A stretch of DNA of 64,000 bases, from assembly GCA_017438845.1 (NCBI GenBank), contig JAFRUO010000008.1, positions 62,001 to 126,000 on the forward strand, read 5' to 3'. A program made the position numbers and the translations under genes. The stretch comes from Clostridia bacterium (GTDB lineage Bacteria; Bacillota; Clostridia; Oscillospirales; Acutalibacteraceae). The notes under the pieces were generated by a model. It saw nothing but the letters and a program-made list of their open reading frames with translations. It did no database searches and was not told the origin of the DNA. Positions 41,601 to 50,784 of this stretch are shown piece after piece. Position 1 is the first letter of the stretch, and each line of letters starts with the position of its first letter.

Positions 41601-43271
41601 ATGTCAGAAAAAGCAAAAAAGGGAAACGGCTTGAATTATAAGCGTACCTTTTTAATCGGCTTCGGCTTTATGGCTTGTATGCTGATGTGGTCAATTTATA
41701 ATTCTTATGTTCCCGTTATTTTCAGAGCCAAGCTTACGGAGCTTACGGGCGGCGGAGCAAGCCTTCCGGGCTTTTTATCGGTTGCGCTTTTTGTAAATGC
41801 GATTATGACAATCGACAACATCTTCGGCGTTATCTTCCAGCCGTATTTCGGCAAGCGCTCCGACGGCACACACTCCAAATGGGGCAAGAGGATGCCTTAC
41901 ATCATCATTTGCCTTCCGATTTGCGCCGTATTCTTCAGCCTTATCCCCGTTGCGGCAACAATCAAGGCGACTGCGCTGAGCATTATCCTTATGATGACGG
42001 TTATCATCTTCTTTAACTTCACAATGTCAATCTGGCGCTCACCCGTTGTTTCGCTTATGCCCGACTTTACTCCGTCGCATCTTCAGTCCGACGCCAACGC
42101 CGTAATCAACATTATGGGCGGTATCGGTCAGATGATAGGCTTTGTTATCGGTACTATCGCCACTGCGCTTGTAGGTCTTTTGGGCTTCACCGCTATGCAG
42201 CAGGCGCTTAAGGCAAAGACCAATTCTCTCGGTCAGATTCTTGAGGTAACCGCAGACGGCAAGCCTGTCGTAACCTACTTTAACTCCTTCGCTTCGGGTG
42301 TTCCCGAGCAGTATAAGGAAACGGTTTCAAACTTTATCGATTCGGGCAGAGACGCCCTCTATTTCCACGGCGACCATTTCTCAAGTCAGGGCACCGAGTC
42401 CGAGCTTGTAGCGCAGAAGGTTGCGAAGCTTGTTGACGGAAGTCCTGCTTACGTTAATTATACTCCCATCTTCGTAGTAGCCGCCGTAATCGCAATTCTT
42501 TGCCTTGTCATTCTTGTTGCATTCTATAAGAGAAACAAGCAGTATGACCTTTCAAAGGACACCTACATCGAAAACACCGAGGGAGAGGGCAAGCCGAAGA
42601 AAATCAAGATTAAGGACCTCCCGATTTCCAAAGCGGAGAAGAGAAGCCTTATTACAATGCTCGCGGCGCTGTTCTTAATCAATAACGCCACAGAGGCTAT
42701 CGTTCCGAACTTTACAAACTTTGCGCTTGATACACTTGACGTAAAGCCCATTTACTCAACTCTTATGATGGCAATCTTCGCCGTCAGCCTTGCCGCCTTC
42801 GGTATTCCTGCGGGCGCTATGGGCAGAAAGCTCGGCAGAAAGAAAACCATTATCATAGGACTTAGCGTAATTGTTGCAATGTTTGCGGTTTACCTTACCG
42901 TTTCACAGCTCTTCGCAACCAACAAGAGCTTTGTCTGGGTAGTTCTCTGGATTGCGCTTGTTGTCGGCGGAGCCGCAGTCGGCTGTATCAACATCAACAC
43001 TCTTCCGCTTGTACTTGCAATCGGCGGCCGTGATTATGTAGGTACCTTCACGGGCTATTATTACACCGCCACCTTCTCGGCGGCAATTACGGGACCGATT
43101 CTTTGCGGACTTGTAATCGGACTGTTCAATGAGGACTACAACTTTATGTTCCTGTTCTGTGCGATTATGTTTGCGCTCGGTCTTGCGGTTATCACTCAGG
43201 TTAAGCACGGCGAATCAAACGCTATTACCGACGAGGAAATCGAGCAGATCAGAATGGAAAACGAAGACTGA
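41601..43271 (+). CDS. GPH/SLC45-like MFS sugar transporter
   Basis: A 556-residue transporter with 12 predicted membrane segments. The GPH-like loop after helix 2 is PYFGKRSDGTHSKWGKRMPYIIIC. A periplasm-facing loop of about 90 residues between helices 6 and 7 (LKAKTNSLGQILEVTADGKPVVTYFNSFASG to SPAYVNYTP) is longer than usual. Probably imports glycosides with a cation. Substrate unknown. Its own promoter precedes it; a terminator follows. Confidence 0.82.
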   Translation: MSEKAKKGNGLNYKRTFLIGFGFMACMLMWSIYNSYVPVIFRAKLTELTGGGASLPGFLSVALFVNAIMTIDNIFGVIFQPYFGKRSDGTHSKWGKRMPYIIICLPICAVFFSLIPVAATIKATALSIILMMTVIIFFNFTMSIWRSPVVSLMPDFTPSHLQSDANAVINIMGGIGQMIGFVIGTIATALVGLLGFTAMQQALKAKTNSLGQILEVTADGKPVVTYFNSFASGVPEQYKETVSNFIDSGRDALYFHGDHFSSQGTESELVAQKVAKLVDGSPAYVNYTPIFVVAAVIAILCLVILVAFYKRNKQYDLSKDTYIENTEGEGKPKKIKIKDLPISKAEKRSLITMLAALFLINNATEAIVPNFTNFALDTLDVKPIYSTLMMAIFAVSLAAFGIPAGAMGRKLGRKKTIIIGLSVIVAMFAVYLTVSQLFATNKSFVWVVLWIALVVGGAAVGCININTLPLVLAIGGRDYVGTFTGYYYTATFSAAITGPILCGLVIGLFNEDYNFMFLFCAIMFALGLAVITQVKHGESNAITDEEIEQIRMENED

Positions 43272-43290
43272 TAAAACCCTTGAATAATTA

Positions 43291-43312
43291 ATCCGCCTGA
43301 TTTCAGGCGGAT
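43291..43312 (+). terminator. Terminator after the 41601 transporter
   Basis: ATCCGCCTGA, TT loop, TCAGGCGGAT and a run of T. Confidence 0.9.
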
Positions 43313-43327
43313 TTTTTTATAAAACTA

Positions 43328-43356
43328 TTGACAAATCATCGTAAAGGTTATATAGT
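43328..43356 (+). promoter_or_regulatory. Promoter of the GntR/ABC module
   Basis: TTGACA, 17-base spacer, TATAGT; the -10 box overlaps the palindrome at 43355-43376. Confidence 0.85.
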
Positions 43357-43376
43357 TAGTTATAGAAGTAACTAAC
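43355..43376. promoter_or_regulatory. Palindromic operator candidate (GntR)
   Basis: GTTAGTTA, six bases, TAACTAAC: perfect 8-bp arms placed over the end of the -10 box and the likely transcription start of the gntR gene. A YtrA-type GntR repressor would block transcription here. Confidence 0.7.
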
Positions 43377-43397
43377 ATATCAAAAAAGGAGGGGAAT

Positions 43398-43763
43398 ATG
43401 AGCTTTTCATTCACGGGCGATAAACCTATTTATATTGAAATTGCCGAGCAGCTTGAGGACTCGATTTTTGTCGGCATATACCCCGAGGGAACGCAGATTC
43501 CGTCCACCACCGAGCTTTCCGTGTCACTGCAGATTAATCCTGCCACGGTGCTCAAGGGAATGAATCTGCTTGTTGACGAGGGGATAATTTACAAAAAACG
43601 GGGACTCGGTATGTTTGTCTGCGACGGCGCAGTTGCAAAAATCCGAACAAAACGCAGAAATAACTTTAACAACGATTATATTGTACCGCTTTTAAGCGAG
43701 GCTAAAAAGCTTAATTTAAGTCAGGAGGATATAATCGCACTTATCAAAGGGGGAGAAAAATGA
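43398..43763 (+). CDS. GntR-family (YtrA-type) transcriptional regulator
   Basis: A 121-residue GntR protein with only a short C-terminal tail. The winged helix is PIYIEIAEQLEDSIFVGIYPEGTQIPSTTELSVSLQINPATVLKGMNLLVDEGIIYKKRGLGMFV. This short layout, followed directly by an ABC ATPase and permease, is the YtrA class; B. subtilis YtrA controls a cell-envelope-stress ABC operon. It overlaps the next gene by ATGA. It probably binds the palindrome at its promoter. Confidence 0.92.
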   Translation: MSFSFTGDKPIYIEIAEQLEDSIFVGIYPEGTQIPSTTELSVSLQINPATVLKGMNLLVDEGIIYKKRGLGMFVCDGAVAKIRTKRRNNFNNDYIVPLLSEAKKLNLSQEDIIALIKGGEK

Positions 43764-44614
43764 GCATTGAAATTATTAACCTTTCCAAAAGCTATGGGAA
43801 AAGCCCGGCGCTTGAGGACGTGAAGCTTGAGTTTTCCGAGCACAGAATTTACGGTCTGCTCGGCAGAAACGGTGCGGGCAAATCCACACTCTTAAAGCTT
43901 GTTGCAAACCGTATAGCGGCTACGGGCGGTCAGGTGAAAATTGACGGACTTGACAGCGTTGAAAACGACAGGGCTCAAAGCCTTGTTTATTTGATGAATG
44001 ACGAAAACACGATTCCGTCCAATATTACCGTTGAAAGGCTTTTTAAGCTTACAAGGTCCTTTTATCCCGGGGCAGACATCGAAAAGGCGGCAAGGCTTGC
44101 GGAGCGCTTTTCGCTTGACCCAAAAAAGAGAATAGGCTCGCTTTCGACGGGCTACAAAACGGCGGTAAAATTCATTGCCGCAATAATGTCAAACGCAAAG
44201 TACACCCTGCTTGACGAGCCTGTGCTCGGGCTTGACGCCGCGCACAGAGAGCTGCTTTACAAAATCCTTATCGAGGAATACGCCGACTCCGACAGATGCT
44301 TTGTCGTAGCCACGCATATTATTGAGGAAATCAGCGGCATCGTTGAGCACGTCACAGTAATCGAAAAGGGTAAGGTAATTGAAAACGACAGCGTCGAGAA
44401 CCTTTTAAAAAGCGGTTATTCCGTTTCGGGCAATGAAAAAGAGGTGGACGAATACATTAAGGACAAAAATGTAATTGCCACGGAAAAAATCGGCTCGGTT
44501 AAAATCGCATATATTCTCGGCGCACACGGCTCAGCCGAGCTCGGATACCTTGAGGTTGCGCCGCTGAGCCTTCAGAAGCTATTTATCAAACTGACAGGGG
44601 AGGATGTAAAATGA
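43760..44614 (+). CDS. ABC transporter ATP-binding protein
   Basis: A 284-residue ABC ATPase with Walker A GLLGRNGAGKSTLL (about 33-46), the Q-loop region YLMNDENTIPSN, the signature IGSLSTGYKTAVKF (in place of LSGGQ), Walker B YTLLDEPVLGLD (about 150) and the switch histidine in VVATHIIEEIS. The altered LSTGYK signature is common in YtrB-like exporters. It overlaps both neighbours by ATGA-type junctions, so the three genes form one coupled operon. Confidence 0.92.
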   Translation: MSIEIINLSKSYGKSPALEDVKLEFSEHRIYGLLGRNGAGKSTLLKLVANRIAATGGQVKIDGLDSVENDRAQSLVYLMNDENTIPSNITVERLFKLTRSFYPGADIEKAARLAERFSLDPKKRIGSLSTGYKTAVKFIAAIMSNAKYTLLDEPVLGLDAAHRELLYKILIEEYADSDRCFVVATHIIEEISGIVEHVTVIEKGKVIENDSVENLLKSGYSVSGNEKEVDEYIKDKNVIATEKIGSVKIAYILGAHGSAELGYLEVAPLSLQKLFIKLTGEDVK

Positions 44615-45327
44615 AAACGTTAAGCGCAATCAAATTCAGGCTTTCCGAGCTTTATATGCCGACGGTGGTTTATGTACTGCTTTTGTTTATGGCTTCTCTT
44701 GCCGCGCTTATTGCAGGGGCAATCGACAAAAGCGGCAACGTAGCCGAAATGAATGTCGACCAGGTTTATGCCTTCTCTTATTACGGCACGGGCTTCGTGG
44801 CGTTTCTGCTCGGTATAATCTCTTACAAAACGCATTTCAAGTTCCTTCTGCAAAACGGCGTTTCACGTCAGCACATTCATTTAAGCTTTATCTGCTCGCT
44901 TGTTTACGCCGTGCTTCTCTACATTGAAAACGCAGGCTTTAACTTTTTGTTTTCCTTTGTCGCACACCTTACGGCAAAGACTGACGCTCCGTTTAACACT
45001 AATATACCGAGTGCGGTCCTGATTCTCGTCTACGCCGCGCTGATGTGCGTCGGCTATCTTGCTTCCTGCTTTATTTACAGCACGAAGCCGCTTACAAAAA
45101 TAATCACCGCCTCGGCGACAGTGCTTGCAGTTTTAATCTTTATTCTCAGAATGGTACAGCTTGACGGTCAGGCTGAAATAGCCATTGTTGCCGTTTACTG
45201 TTTTATCTTCGGTTCGGTATCGGGATATATCTATACCTGGCACGTTGCGGCGGCAATGCTTACGGTAATAGTGTTCTGCCTTTCCGTTTCGCATATGATA
45301 ACGCTCAGGGCAACGGTTAAAAAGTAG
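44611..45327 (+). CDS. ABC transporter permease-like membrane protein
   Basis: A 238-residue protein with six membrane segments (about 17-36, 55-75, 90-118, 125-152, 158-175 and 195-225). It is the membrane partner of the upstream ATPase, judged by position, overlapping start and size. A short positively charged FKFLLQNGVSRQHIHLS loop between segments 2 and 3 probably contacts the ATPase. The transported substrate is unknown. Confidence 0.82.
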   Translation: MKTLSAIKFRLSELYMPTVVYVLLLFMASLAALIAGAIDKSGNVAEMNVDQVYAFSYYGTGFVAFLLGIISYKTHFKFLLQNGVSRQHIHLSFICSLVYAVLLYIENAGFNFLFSFVAHLTAKTDAPFNTNIPSAVLILVYAALMCVGYLASCFIYSTKPLTKIITASATVLAVLIFILRMVQLDGQAEIAIVAVYCFIFGSVSGYIYTWHVAAAMLTVIVFCLSVSHMITLRATVKK

Positions 45328-45337
45328 GAGGGATATT

Positions 45338-46084
45338 ATGAAAAAGAAGTATTTCGTTATTCCTGCTTTGTTTCTTATACTGTCTTTAATTTCGACCTAC
45401 ATCCTCGTTTACTGGCTTTCTCCGTACACCTACGGCGTGCATTCAATGAGCATTTACAACTTGGCAGAGGAGCGTGACGTTGAGGAGAAGCAAGGCTTTT
45501 TCGAGCACCTTGAGGCGGTATACAGACTTTGCCCGAATGAGTCCACTCTGAACTCTCTTGTTACGGCTTATAACCCGTTTTCTTATTACAGCCACCGCAA
45601 ACCGCCGACAGAGGACTTTTATCAGAAAAGCGCTCTTTTCAAGGAAATTGAGCTTGAAAACGCAAAGACTCAAGGAATCAATGTCGGTATCGGACCTTAT
45701 CAGGCGTTGAATATTGATGTAGCGTGGTATGTCTTTTCTCAGGACAATTACATTATCAACGTCGACACTCAGTATATAACCTCGCTCTATCTTGCAGGTG
45801 AAACCGAAAAGGCTAAAAAGGAAATGGATAACGCAATCGCGTTCTTTAAGCAGAGTAAGGAGGAGGACGTTCAGCCTTATCTTTTCAGGCTTCCTTTTGA
45901 ATACCTTTATGCTCATGCTCAAAACGAAGCGGACAGAGCGTGGGTGGTTGAAAAGGAAACCGAAATCACCGACTGGGTAAAGCAGAATCACACCTTAAGC
46001 GAGGAGAATATGAAAAAGGATAACCTCTTCTCGGACTGCAACAGAACACTTGAACAATGGCAAAAAGAAAGCGAAGGGATGTAA
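45338..46084 (+). CDS. Membrane-anchored paralogue A of the ABC module
   Basis: A 248-residue protein. An N-terminal segment (MKKKYFVIPALFLILSLISTYILVYW) acts as an uncleaved signal-anchor; the rest is a helical domain outside the membrane with TPR-like spacing. It shares the layout and the motif RLCPNESTLNSLVTAY-P with the next gene's product, plus similar later segments (TxxAGETEKAKKEMDNAI and YLYAHAQNEADRAWVVEKETEI). Function unknown. It starts 10 bases after the permease gene with a GGAGGG ribosome binding site. Confidence 0.8.
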   Translation: MKKKYFVIPALFLILSLISTYILVYWLSPYTYGVHSMSIYNLAEERDVEEKQGFFEHLEAVYRLCPNESTLNSLVTAYNPFSYYSHRKPPTEDFYQKSALFKEIELENAKTQGINVGIGPYQALNIDVAWYVFSQDNYIINVDTQYITSLYLAGETEKAKKEMDNAIAFFKQSKEEDVQPYLFRLPFEYLYAHAQNEADRAWVVEKETEITDWVKQNHTLSEENMKKDNLFSDCNRTLEQWQKESEGM

Positions 46085-46085
46085 A

Positions 46086-46922
46086 ATGAAGAAAAAATCG
46101 TTCCTGCTTCCTGCGGTTTTTCTTGCGGTATCACTGCTTGCGTGTTGTTTTTTGACTTGCCTTGCTTCGCCGTTTACGACCTATGCGGCGTCAAATTTCA
46201 GCTTTGACAGCGCTCACGGTAAGGCGCTTGAAAATTATATAAACAGCTATCCCGAAGTCTGCAAAAAGGCTGAAAGGGCTTATAAAATCAGCCCTAACGA
46301 GTCCACTCTGCTTGCGCTTTCCGAGCTGTATGACCCGAGTATCAGGGCCTTCGGCATCTATAACACGTCGGATGATTTCTACGAAAAATGCGAGTACTAC
46401 GGCACGCAGACTATAAACTTTCTTGACAGTCACGGCAATCCGAATATGTATAAGGGGCCGTACTATATGTCAAATCTTGACCTCGGCTACGGCGAGGAAT
46501 GGAAGGCGCTTTTCCGCTTTTCAACGCTGACGGACATCGCATACGCACAGCTTATGCAGGGCAAAACCGACGAGGCGAAAAAGACCGTCGAGAAGTATTT
46601 TGACGAGTACAGGCAGATTTTAAAGGAGGCTGAGGCGTCACCCGAAAGCCTCGGACCCGGGCCTTTTGATGAAAGCGCAGTCGTAATCGGCAGAGACGCA
46701 ATCAGTCAGTTCTTTGACGACACCCACGCTTTAAGCAACGATACGGAATATAAAAGCTGGGTTGTCGAAAAGGAAAAGGAGCTCTCGTCACTTTTCAACG
46801 GCTTCACATTCAAAGGTATGGACCCTGCCGATTTGTCAAATAATTATTATTCGGAAAACTATTATTTCAATCACAGCCTTGAACAGCTTAATAAACTTTA
46901 TAAAACCCCTGAATTTTCATAA
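46086..46922 (+). CDS. Membrane-anchored paralogue B of the ABC module
   Basis: A 278-residue protein, a tandem paralogue of the previous gene product. It starts with MKKKSFLLPAVFLAVSLLACCFLTCL, which carries a cysteine run that might be lipidated (no strict lipobox), then KISPNESTLLALSELYDPS, aligning with the paralogue's CPNESTLNSLVTAYNP, and later QLMQGKTDEAKKTVEKYFDEY and TEYKSWVVEKEKELSSLF, which match the paralogue's AGETEKAKKEMDNAI and ADRAWVVEKETEI. The pair probably forms an external part of the ABC system. The start lies 1 base after the previous stop. Confidence 0.8.
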   Translation: MKKKSFLLPAVFLAVSLLACCFLTCLASPFTTYAASNFSFDSAHGKALENYINSYPEVCKKAERAYKISPNESTLLALSELYDPSIRAFGIYNTSDDFYEKCEYYGTQTINFLDSHGNPNMYKGPYYMSNLDLGYGEEWKALFRFSTLTDIAYAQLMQGKTDEAKKTVEKYFDEYRQILKEAEASPESLGPGPFDESAVVIGRDAISQFFDDTHALSNDTEYKSWVVEKEKELSSLFNGFTFKGMDPADLSNNYYSENYYFNHSLEQLNKLYKTPEFS

Positions 46923-46930
46923 CGGCAAAA

Positions 46931-46960
46931 AAATCCGTCTGACGTAAATCAGACGGATTT
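46931..46960. terminator. Bidirectional terminator
   Basis: AAATCCGTCTGA, CGTAAA loop, TCAGACGGATTT with T run, between the ABC module and gdhA. Confidence 0.9.
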
Positions 46961-46977
46961 TTTTATGTGTTAAAGAA

Positions 46978-48324
46978 TTAATAAATACCTTCAGCCATCA
47001 TAGCCTCGGCAACCTTTTCAAAGCCTGCGATATTAGCGCCTGCAACAAGGTTGTAGCCGAGTCCGTAACGCTCTGCTGCGTCAACGGAAGCGTTGAAGAT
47101 GTTAATCATAGCGTTGTGAAGTCTCTGGTCAACCTCTTCTGCGGTCCAGCCGAGTCTCATTGAGTTCTGGCTCATTTCAAGACCTGAGGTGCAAACGCCG
47201 CCTGCGTTAACTGCCTTTGAAGGAGCAACGACAAGTCCGCTCTCCATAAGGTAAGCGAGCGCCTCGTTTGTGGTGGGCATATTTGAAACCTCAATGTAGT
47301 ACTTAACGCCGTTGGCAACGATTTTCTTTGCCTCTTCCATTCCTACCTCGTTCTGAGTAGCGCACGGAAGCATAACGTCAGCCTTAACTCCCCACGGCTT
47401 TTCGCCCTCGAAATACTGAACGCCGAACTTCTCTGCATAGGGCTTAACGATGTTTTTGCCGCTTGCACGAAGCTCAAGCATGTAGTTGATTTTTTCCTCT
47501 GAGGTAATTCCCTCGGGGTCGTAAACGTAGCCGTCGGGTCCGCTGATGGTGACAGCCTTGCCGCCGAGCTCTGCAATCTTTTTAACTGCGCCCCAGGCAA
47601 CATTACCGAAGCCCGAAACCGCAAAGGTCTTGCCCTTGATTGAATCGCCGTCGTGTGCGAAAACCTCGTTTGCATAGTAGATTGCGCCGTAGCCCGTTGC
47701 CTCGGGACGGATAAGAGAACCGCCGTAGGAAAGACCCTTACCGGTAAGAACGCCGTTTTCGTAAGCGTTTCTGATTCTCTTGTACTGACCGAAGAGGTAG
47801 CCGATTTCCCTGCCGCCTACGCCCATGTCGCCTGCGGGAACGTCAACGTCGGGGCCGATATGTCTGTAAAGCTCGGTCATAAATGCCTGGCAGAAACGCA
47901 TAACCTCTGCGTCGCTCTTGCCTGCGGGGTCAAAGTCCGAGCCGCCCTTACCGCCGCCCATGGGAAGACCCGTAAGGCTGTTCTTAAATACCTGCTCAAA
48001 GCCCAGGAACCAGATAACGCTGGGGTTAACATTTGCCTGGAAACGAAGGCCGCCCTTATAGGGACCGATTGCTGAGTTAAACTGAACTCTGTAGCCGCGG
48101 TTAACCTGAGTTTTTCCCTCGTCGTCCACCCAAGTAACTCTGAAGGAAATAAATCTGTCAGGGTTGGCCATTCTTCCTAAAATGTCGTTTTTAACGTACT
48201 CGGGGTGAGCCTCAACGACCTTCTCAAGCGAGCCGAAAACCTCGGTGACAGTCTGCAAAAATTCAGGCTTGTCGCCGTCTCTCTTTTTGACGGTTTCGAT
48301 TACGCTGTTAATGTAATCATTCAT
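46978..48324 (-). CDS. gdhA: NADP-specific glutamate dehydrogenase
   Basis: GdhA reductively aminates 2-oxoglutarate to glutamate. The 448-residue protein has RVTWVDDEGKTQVNRGYRVQFNSAIGPYKGGLRFQ, LPMGGGKGGSDFDPAGKSDAEVMRFCQAFM, DVDVPAGDMGVGGREIGYLFGQYKR, and the nucleotide-binding GFGNVAWGAVKKIAELGGK. Length is normal for the hexameric type I enzyme. The ATG at 48324 follows TTGGAGG. Nitrogen assimilation role; monocistronic. Confidence 0.96.
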   Translation of the reverse strand: MNDYINSVIETVKKRDGDKPEFLQTVTEVFGSLEKVVEAHPEYVKNDILGRMANPDRFISFRVTWVDDEGKTQVNRGYRVQFNSAIGPYKGGLRFQANVNPSVIWFLGFEQVFKNSLTGLPMGGGKGGSDFDPAGKSDAEVMRFCQAFMTELYRHIGPDVDVPAGDMGVGGREIGYLFGQYKRIRNAYENGVLTGKGLSYGGSLIRPEATGYGAIYYANEVFAHDGDSIKGKTFAVSGFGNVAWGAVKKIAELGGKAVTISGPDGYVYDPEGITSEEKINYMLELRASGKNIVKPYAEKFGVQYFEGEKPWGVKADVMLPCATQNEVGMEEAKKIVANGVKYYIEVSNMPTTNEALAYLMESGLVVAPSKAVNAGGVCTSGLEMSQNSMRLGWTAEEVDQRLHNAMINIFNASVDAAERYGLGYNLVAGANIAGFEKVAEAMMAEGIY

Positions 48325-48410
48325 TGCAAAAACCTCCAATAAAAAATTTCTCAATTAAATATAATACCACTATTTAAAAATAAATCAAGTCTTATTTAGT
48401 CATGCTTCGC

Positions 48411-48439
48411 TTGATTAAAAGGCAGGGTTGTGATATACT
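48411..48439 (+). promoter_or_regulatory. tsaD promoter
   Basis: TTGATT, 17-base spacer, TATACT. It ends 28 bases before the ATG at 48468 and lies inside the longest possible reading frame, which supports the shorter start. Confidence 0.65.
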
Positions 48440-48467
48440 TTTAAAAAATCTATTCGGGACTGGTAAA

Positions 48468-49481
48468 ATGAAAATACTTGCGATTGAAAGCTCCTGTGAC
48501 GAAACCGCCGCCGCAGTTGTCGAGGACGGCAGAAGGGTGCTTTCAAACATAGTTTCAACACAGATTGAAAAACATAAAATATTCGGCGGCGTTGTGCCCG
48601 AAATCGCTTCACGGCTTCATGCGGAAGCAATTTCCTTTGTCGTTTCCGACGCACTCAAGCAGGCAGGCTGTGAGCTTTGCGACATTGACGCCGTCGCCGT
48701 GACCTATGCGCCCGGGCTTATCGGTGCGCTTCTCGTAGGCGTTAACTATGCCAAGGGGCTTTCGTATTCGTCGGGCATACCGCTTGTACCCGTGCACCAT
48801 CTGCGCTCGCACATAGCGGCAAACTATATTACGCACCCCGAGCTTGAGCCTCCGTTTTTGTGTCTTGTCGTGTCGGGAGGCAACACGCTTCTCGTCAACG
48901 TAAAGGGCTATACCGATTTTGAAATTATCGGCAGGACGAGAGACGACGCCGCAGGCGAGGCGCTTGACAAGGCGGCAAGAAGCCTCGGGCTTCCGTATCC
49001 CGGAGGAGTAAACCTTGACAAGGCGGCTAAGAGCGGAAACCCCGACGCCTTTAAATTCCCGAAGCCGCATGTCAGCGACAATCCTCTTGATTTCAGCTTT
49101 TCCGGGCTTAAAACCTCGGTAATCAATACTATTCACAACGCCTCGCAGAAGGGCGAGCAGGTAAGCGTTGCGGACCTCGGAGCCTCGTTTTTAAACGCAG
49201 TGGTTGATTTTCTTGAAACCAACACCGAAAAGGCAATTGATTTGTGTCACGCGAAAACGCTTGCGCTTGCAGGCGGCGTTTCCGCCAACTCCGTTTTACG
49301 AAGCCGAATGGAAACTCTTGCAAAAAAGAAGAAGGTTAAACTTTATCTTCCCGAATTATCTCTTTGCGGCGACAATGCCGCCATGGTCGCAAGTCAGGGC
49401 TATTATGAATTTCTGTCGGGCAAGCGTGCCGACATGACTCTTAACGCCTATGCCACAATGCCCATTACCGAGGAAATGTAA
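48468..49481 (+). CDS. tsaD: tRNA N6-adenosine threonylcarbamoyltransferase TsaD
   Basis: TsaD transfers the threonylcarbamoyl group to A37 of ANN-decoding tRNAs, with TsaB and TsaE. The 337-residue protein has the ASKHA start MKILAIESSCDETAAAVVEDG, VPEIASRLHAE, the metal-binding HHLRSH, VVSGGNTLLV, DDAAGEALDKAAR and GGVSANSVLR, all in order. I chose the ATG at 48468, matching the family start; a promoter lies inside the longer frame. tsaB and tsaE are not in the window. Confidence 0.96.
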   Translation: MKILAIESSCDETAAAVVEDGRRVLSNIVSTQIEKHKIFGGVVPEIASRLHAEAISFVVSDALKQAGCELCDIDAVAVTYAPGLIGALLVGVNYAKGLSYSSGIPLVPVHHLRSHIAANYITHPELEPPFLCLVVSGGNTLLVNVKGYTDFEIIGRTRDDAAGEALDKAARSLGLPYPGGVNLDKAAKSGNPDAFKFPKPHVSDNPLDFSFSGLKTSVINTIHNASQKGEQVSVADLGASFLNAVVDFLETNTEKAIDLCHAKTLALAGGVSANSVLRSRMETLAKKKKVKLYLPELSLCGDNAAMVASQGYYEFLSGKRADMTLNAYATMPITEEM

Positions 49482-49496
49482 TTTTTAATTAAGCAA

Positions 49497-49525
49497 AAAC
49501 CCCTTTGCCGAGGCAAAGGGGTTTT
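49497..49525. terminator. Bidirectional terminator
   Basis: AAAACCCCTTTGCC, GAG loop, GGCAAAGGGGTTTT between tsaD and metK. Confidence 0.9.
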
Positions 49526-49540
49526 ATGTTGTTTCAGAGT

Positions 49541-50728
49541 TTATATACCTGCTTTTTTCTTTAAAACGTCAACCTTATCGGTCTTTTCCCATTTAACGCC
49601 GAGGTCCTCTCTGCCCATGTGGCCGTATGCCGCAAGCTGACGGTAAATCGGCTTTCTTAAATCAAGCTCGTCAATAATAGCCGCAGGACGAAGGTCGAAG
49701 GTTTCCTTAACAATGCTTTCAAGCGTGCTGTCGTCAAGCGTACCCGTACCGAATGTGTTTACGTTGATTGAAACGGGCCTTGCAACGCCGATAGCGTAGG
49801 CAAGCTGAATTTCGCAACGCTTTGCCAAGCCTGCCGCAACTATATTCTTTGCAACGTACCTTGCCGCATAAGCCGCAGAACGGTCAACCTTTGTCGGGTC
49901 CTTGCCCGAGAAGGCTCCGCCGCCGTGACGTCCGATACCGCCGTAGGTGTCGACGATAATCTTTCTGCCCGTAAGACCCGAGTCGCCTGCAGGGCCGCCG
50001 ATAACGAACCTGCCCGTGGGGTTGACGAAAATAACCGTTCTGTCGTCAAGAAGCTCGGGCGGAATAATCGGCTTGATAACATACTCCATTATATCCTTAC
50101 GAATCCTTGAAAGCTCTACGTCTGCGCTGTGCTGTGAGGAAACAACAATGGTATGTACTCTGACGGGCTCTCCGTCGGGGCTGTATTCAATTGTTACCTG
50201 AGTTTTTCCGTCTGCGCGAAGGTAGGGGAGGGTGCCGTCCTTTCTGACCTTGGTAAGCTGCTTTGCAAGCTTGTGTGAAAGCGAAATCGGAAGCGGCATT
50301 AATTCCTCGGTTTCGTCGCAGGCATAGCCGAACATCATTCCCTGGTCGCCTGCGCCGTTGAGGTTGTACTCGTCGTCCTGACCTTCCTTTAATTCGTAAG
50401 ACTTGTCAACGCCCATCGCAATGTCGGCGGACTGCTTGTCAATCAGCGTCAGCACGTTGCAGGTGTTCGCGTTAAAGCCCTTTTCATCGCTGTCGTAGCC
50501 GATGTCGCAGACAACCTCTCTTGCAATTTTTTCAATGTCAATATCGGCTGTTGTGGTGATTTCACCCATGACAATAATCTGGTTGGTAATGCACATGCTC
50601 TCGCATGCAACTCTGCCGAACTTGTCCTGCTTTAAAATTTCGTCGAGGACGGCGTCGGATATGTTGTCGCAGATTTTGTCGGGATGTCCCTCCGTAACCG
50701 ACTCGGAGGTGAAAAGATAGTTTGCCAT
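49541..50728 (-). CDS. metK: S-adenosylmethionine synthetase
   Basis: MetK makes SAM from methionine and ATP. The 395-residue protein has [21 protein letters not shown], the methionine loop region, [16 protein letters not shown] (about 117), the P-loop [19 protein letters not shown] and [18 protein letters not shown] near the end. The ATG at 50728 follows AGGAG. The leader carries a SAM-I riboswitch with a terminator, so excess SAM shuts the gene off. Confidence 0.97.
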   Translation of the reverse strand: MANYLFTSESVTEGHPDKICDNISDAVLDEILKQDKFGRVACESMCITNQIIVMGEITTTADIDIEKIAREVVCDIGYDSDEKGFNANTCNVLTLIDKQSADIAMGVDKSYELKEGQDDEYNLNGAGDQGMMFGYACDETEELMPLPISLSHKLAKQLTKVRKDGTLPYLRADGKTQVTIEYSPDGEPVRVHTIVVSSQHSADVELSRIRKDIMEYVIKPIIPPELLDDRTVIFVNPTGRFVIGGPAGDSGLTGRKIIVDTYGGIGRHGGGAFSGKDPTKVDRSAAYAARYVAKNIVAAGLAKRCEIQLAYAIGVARPVSINVNTFGTGTLDDSTLESIVKETFDLRPAAIIDELDLRKPIYRQLAAYGHMGREDLGVKWEKTDKVDVLKKKAGI

Positions 50729-50760
50729 TTTATTTTCTCCTGATTGTATTAACATAAAAA

Positions 50761-50782
50761 TAAGCACCTCAAAGGTGCCTTT
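50761..50782 (-). terminator. SAM riboswitch terminator (expression platform)
   Basis: Minus strand: AAGGCACCT, TTG loop, AGGTGCTT followed by ATTTTTA, just after the aptamer and before the metK ribosome binding site. Confidence 0.8.
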
Positions 50783-50784
50783 AA

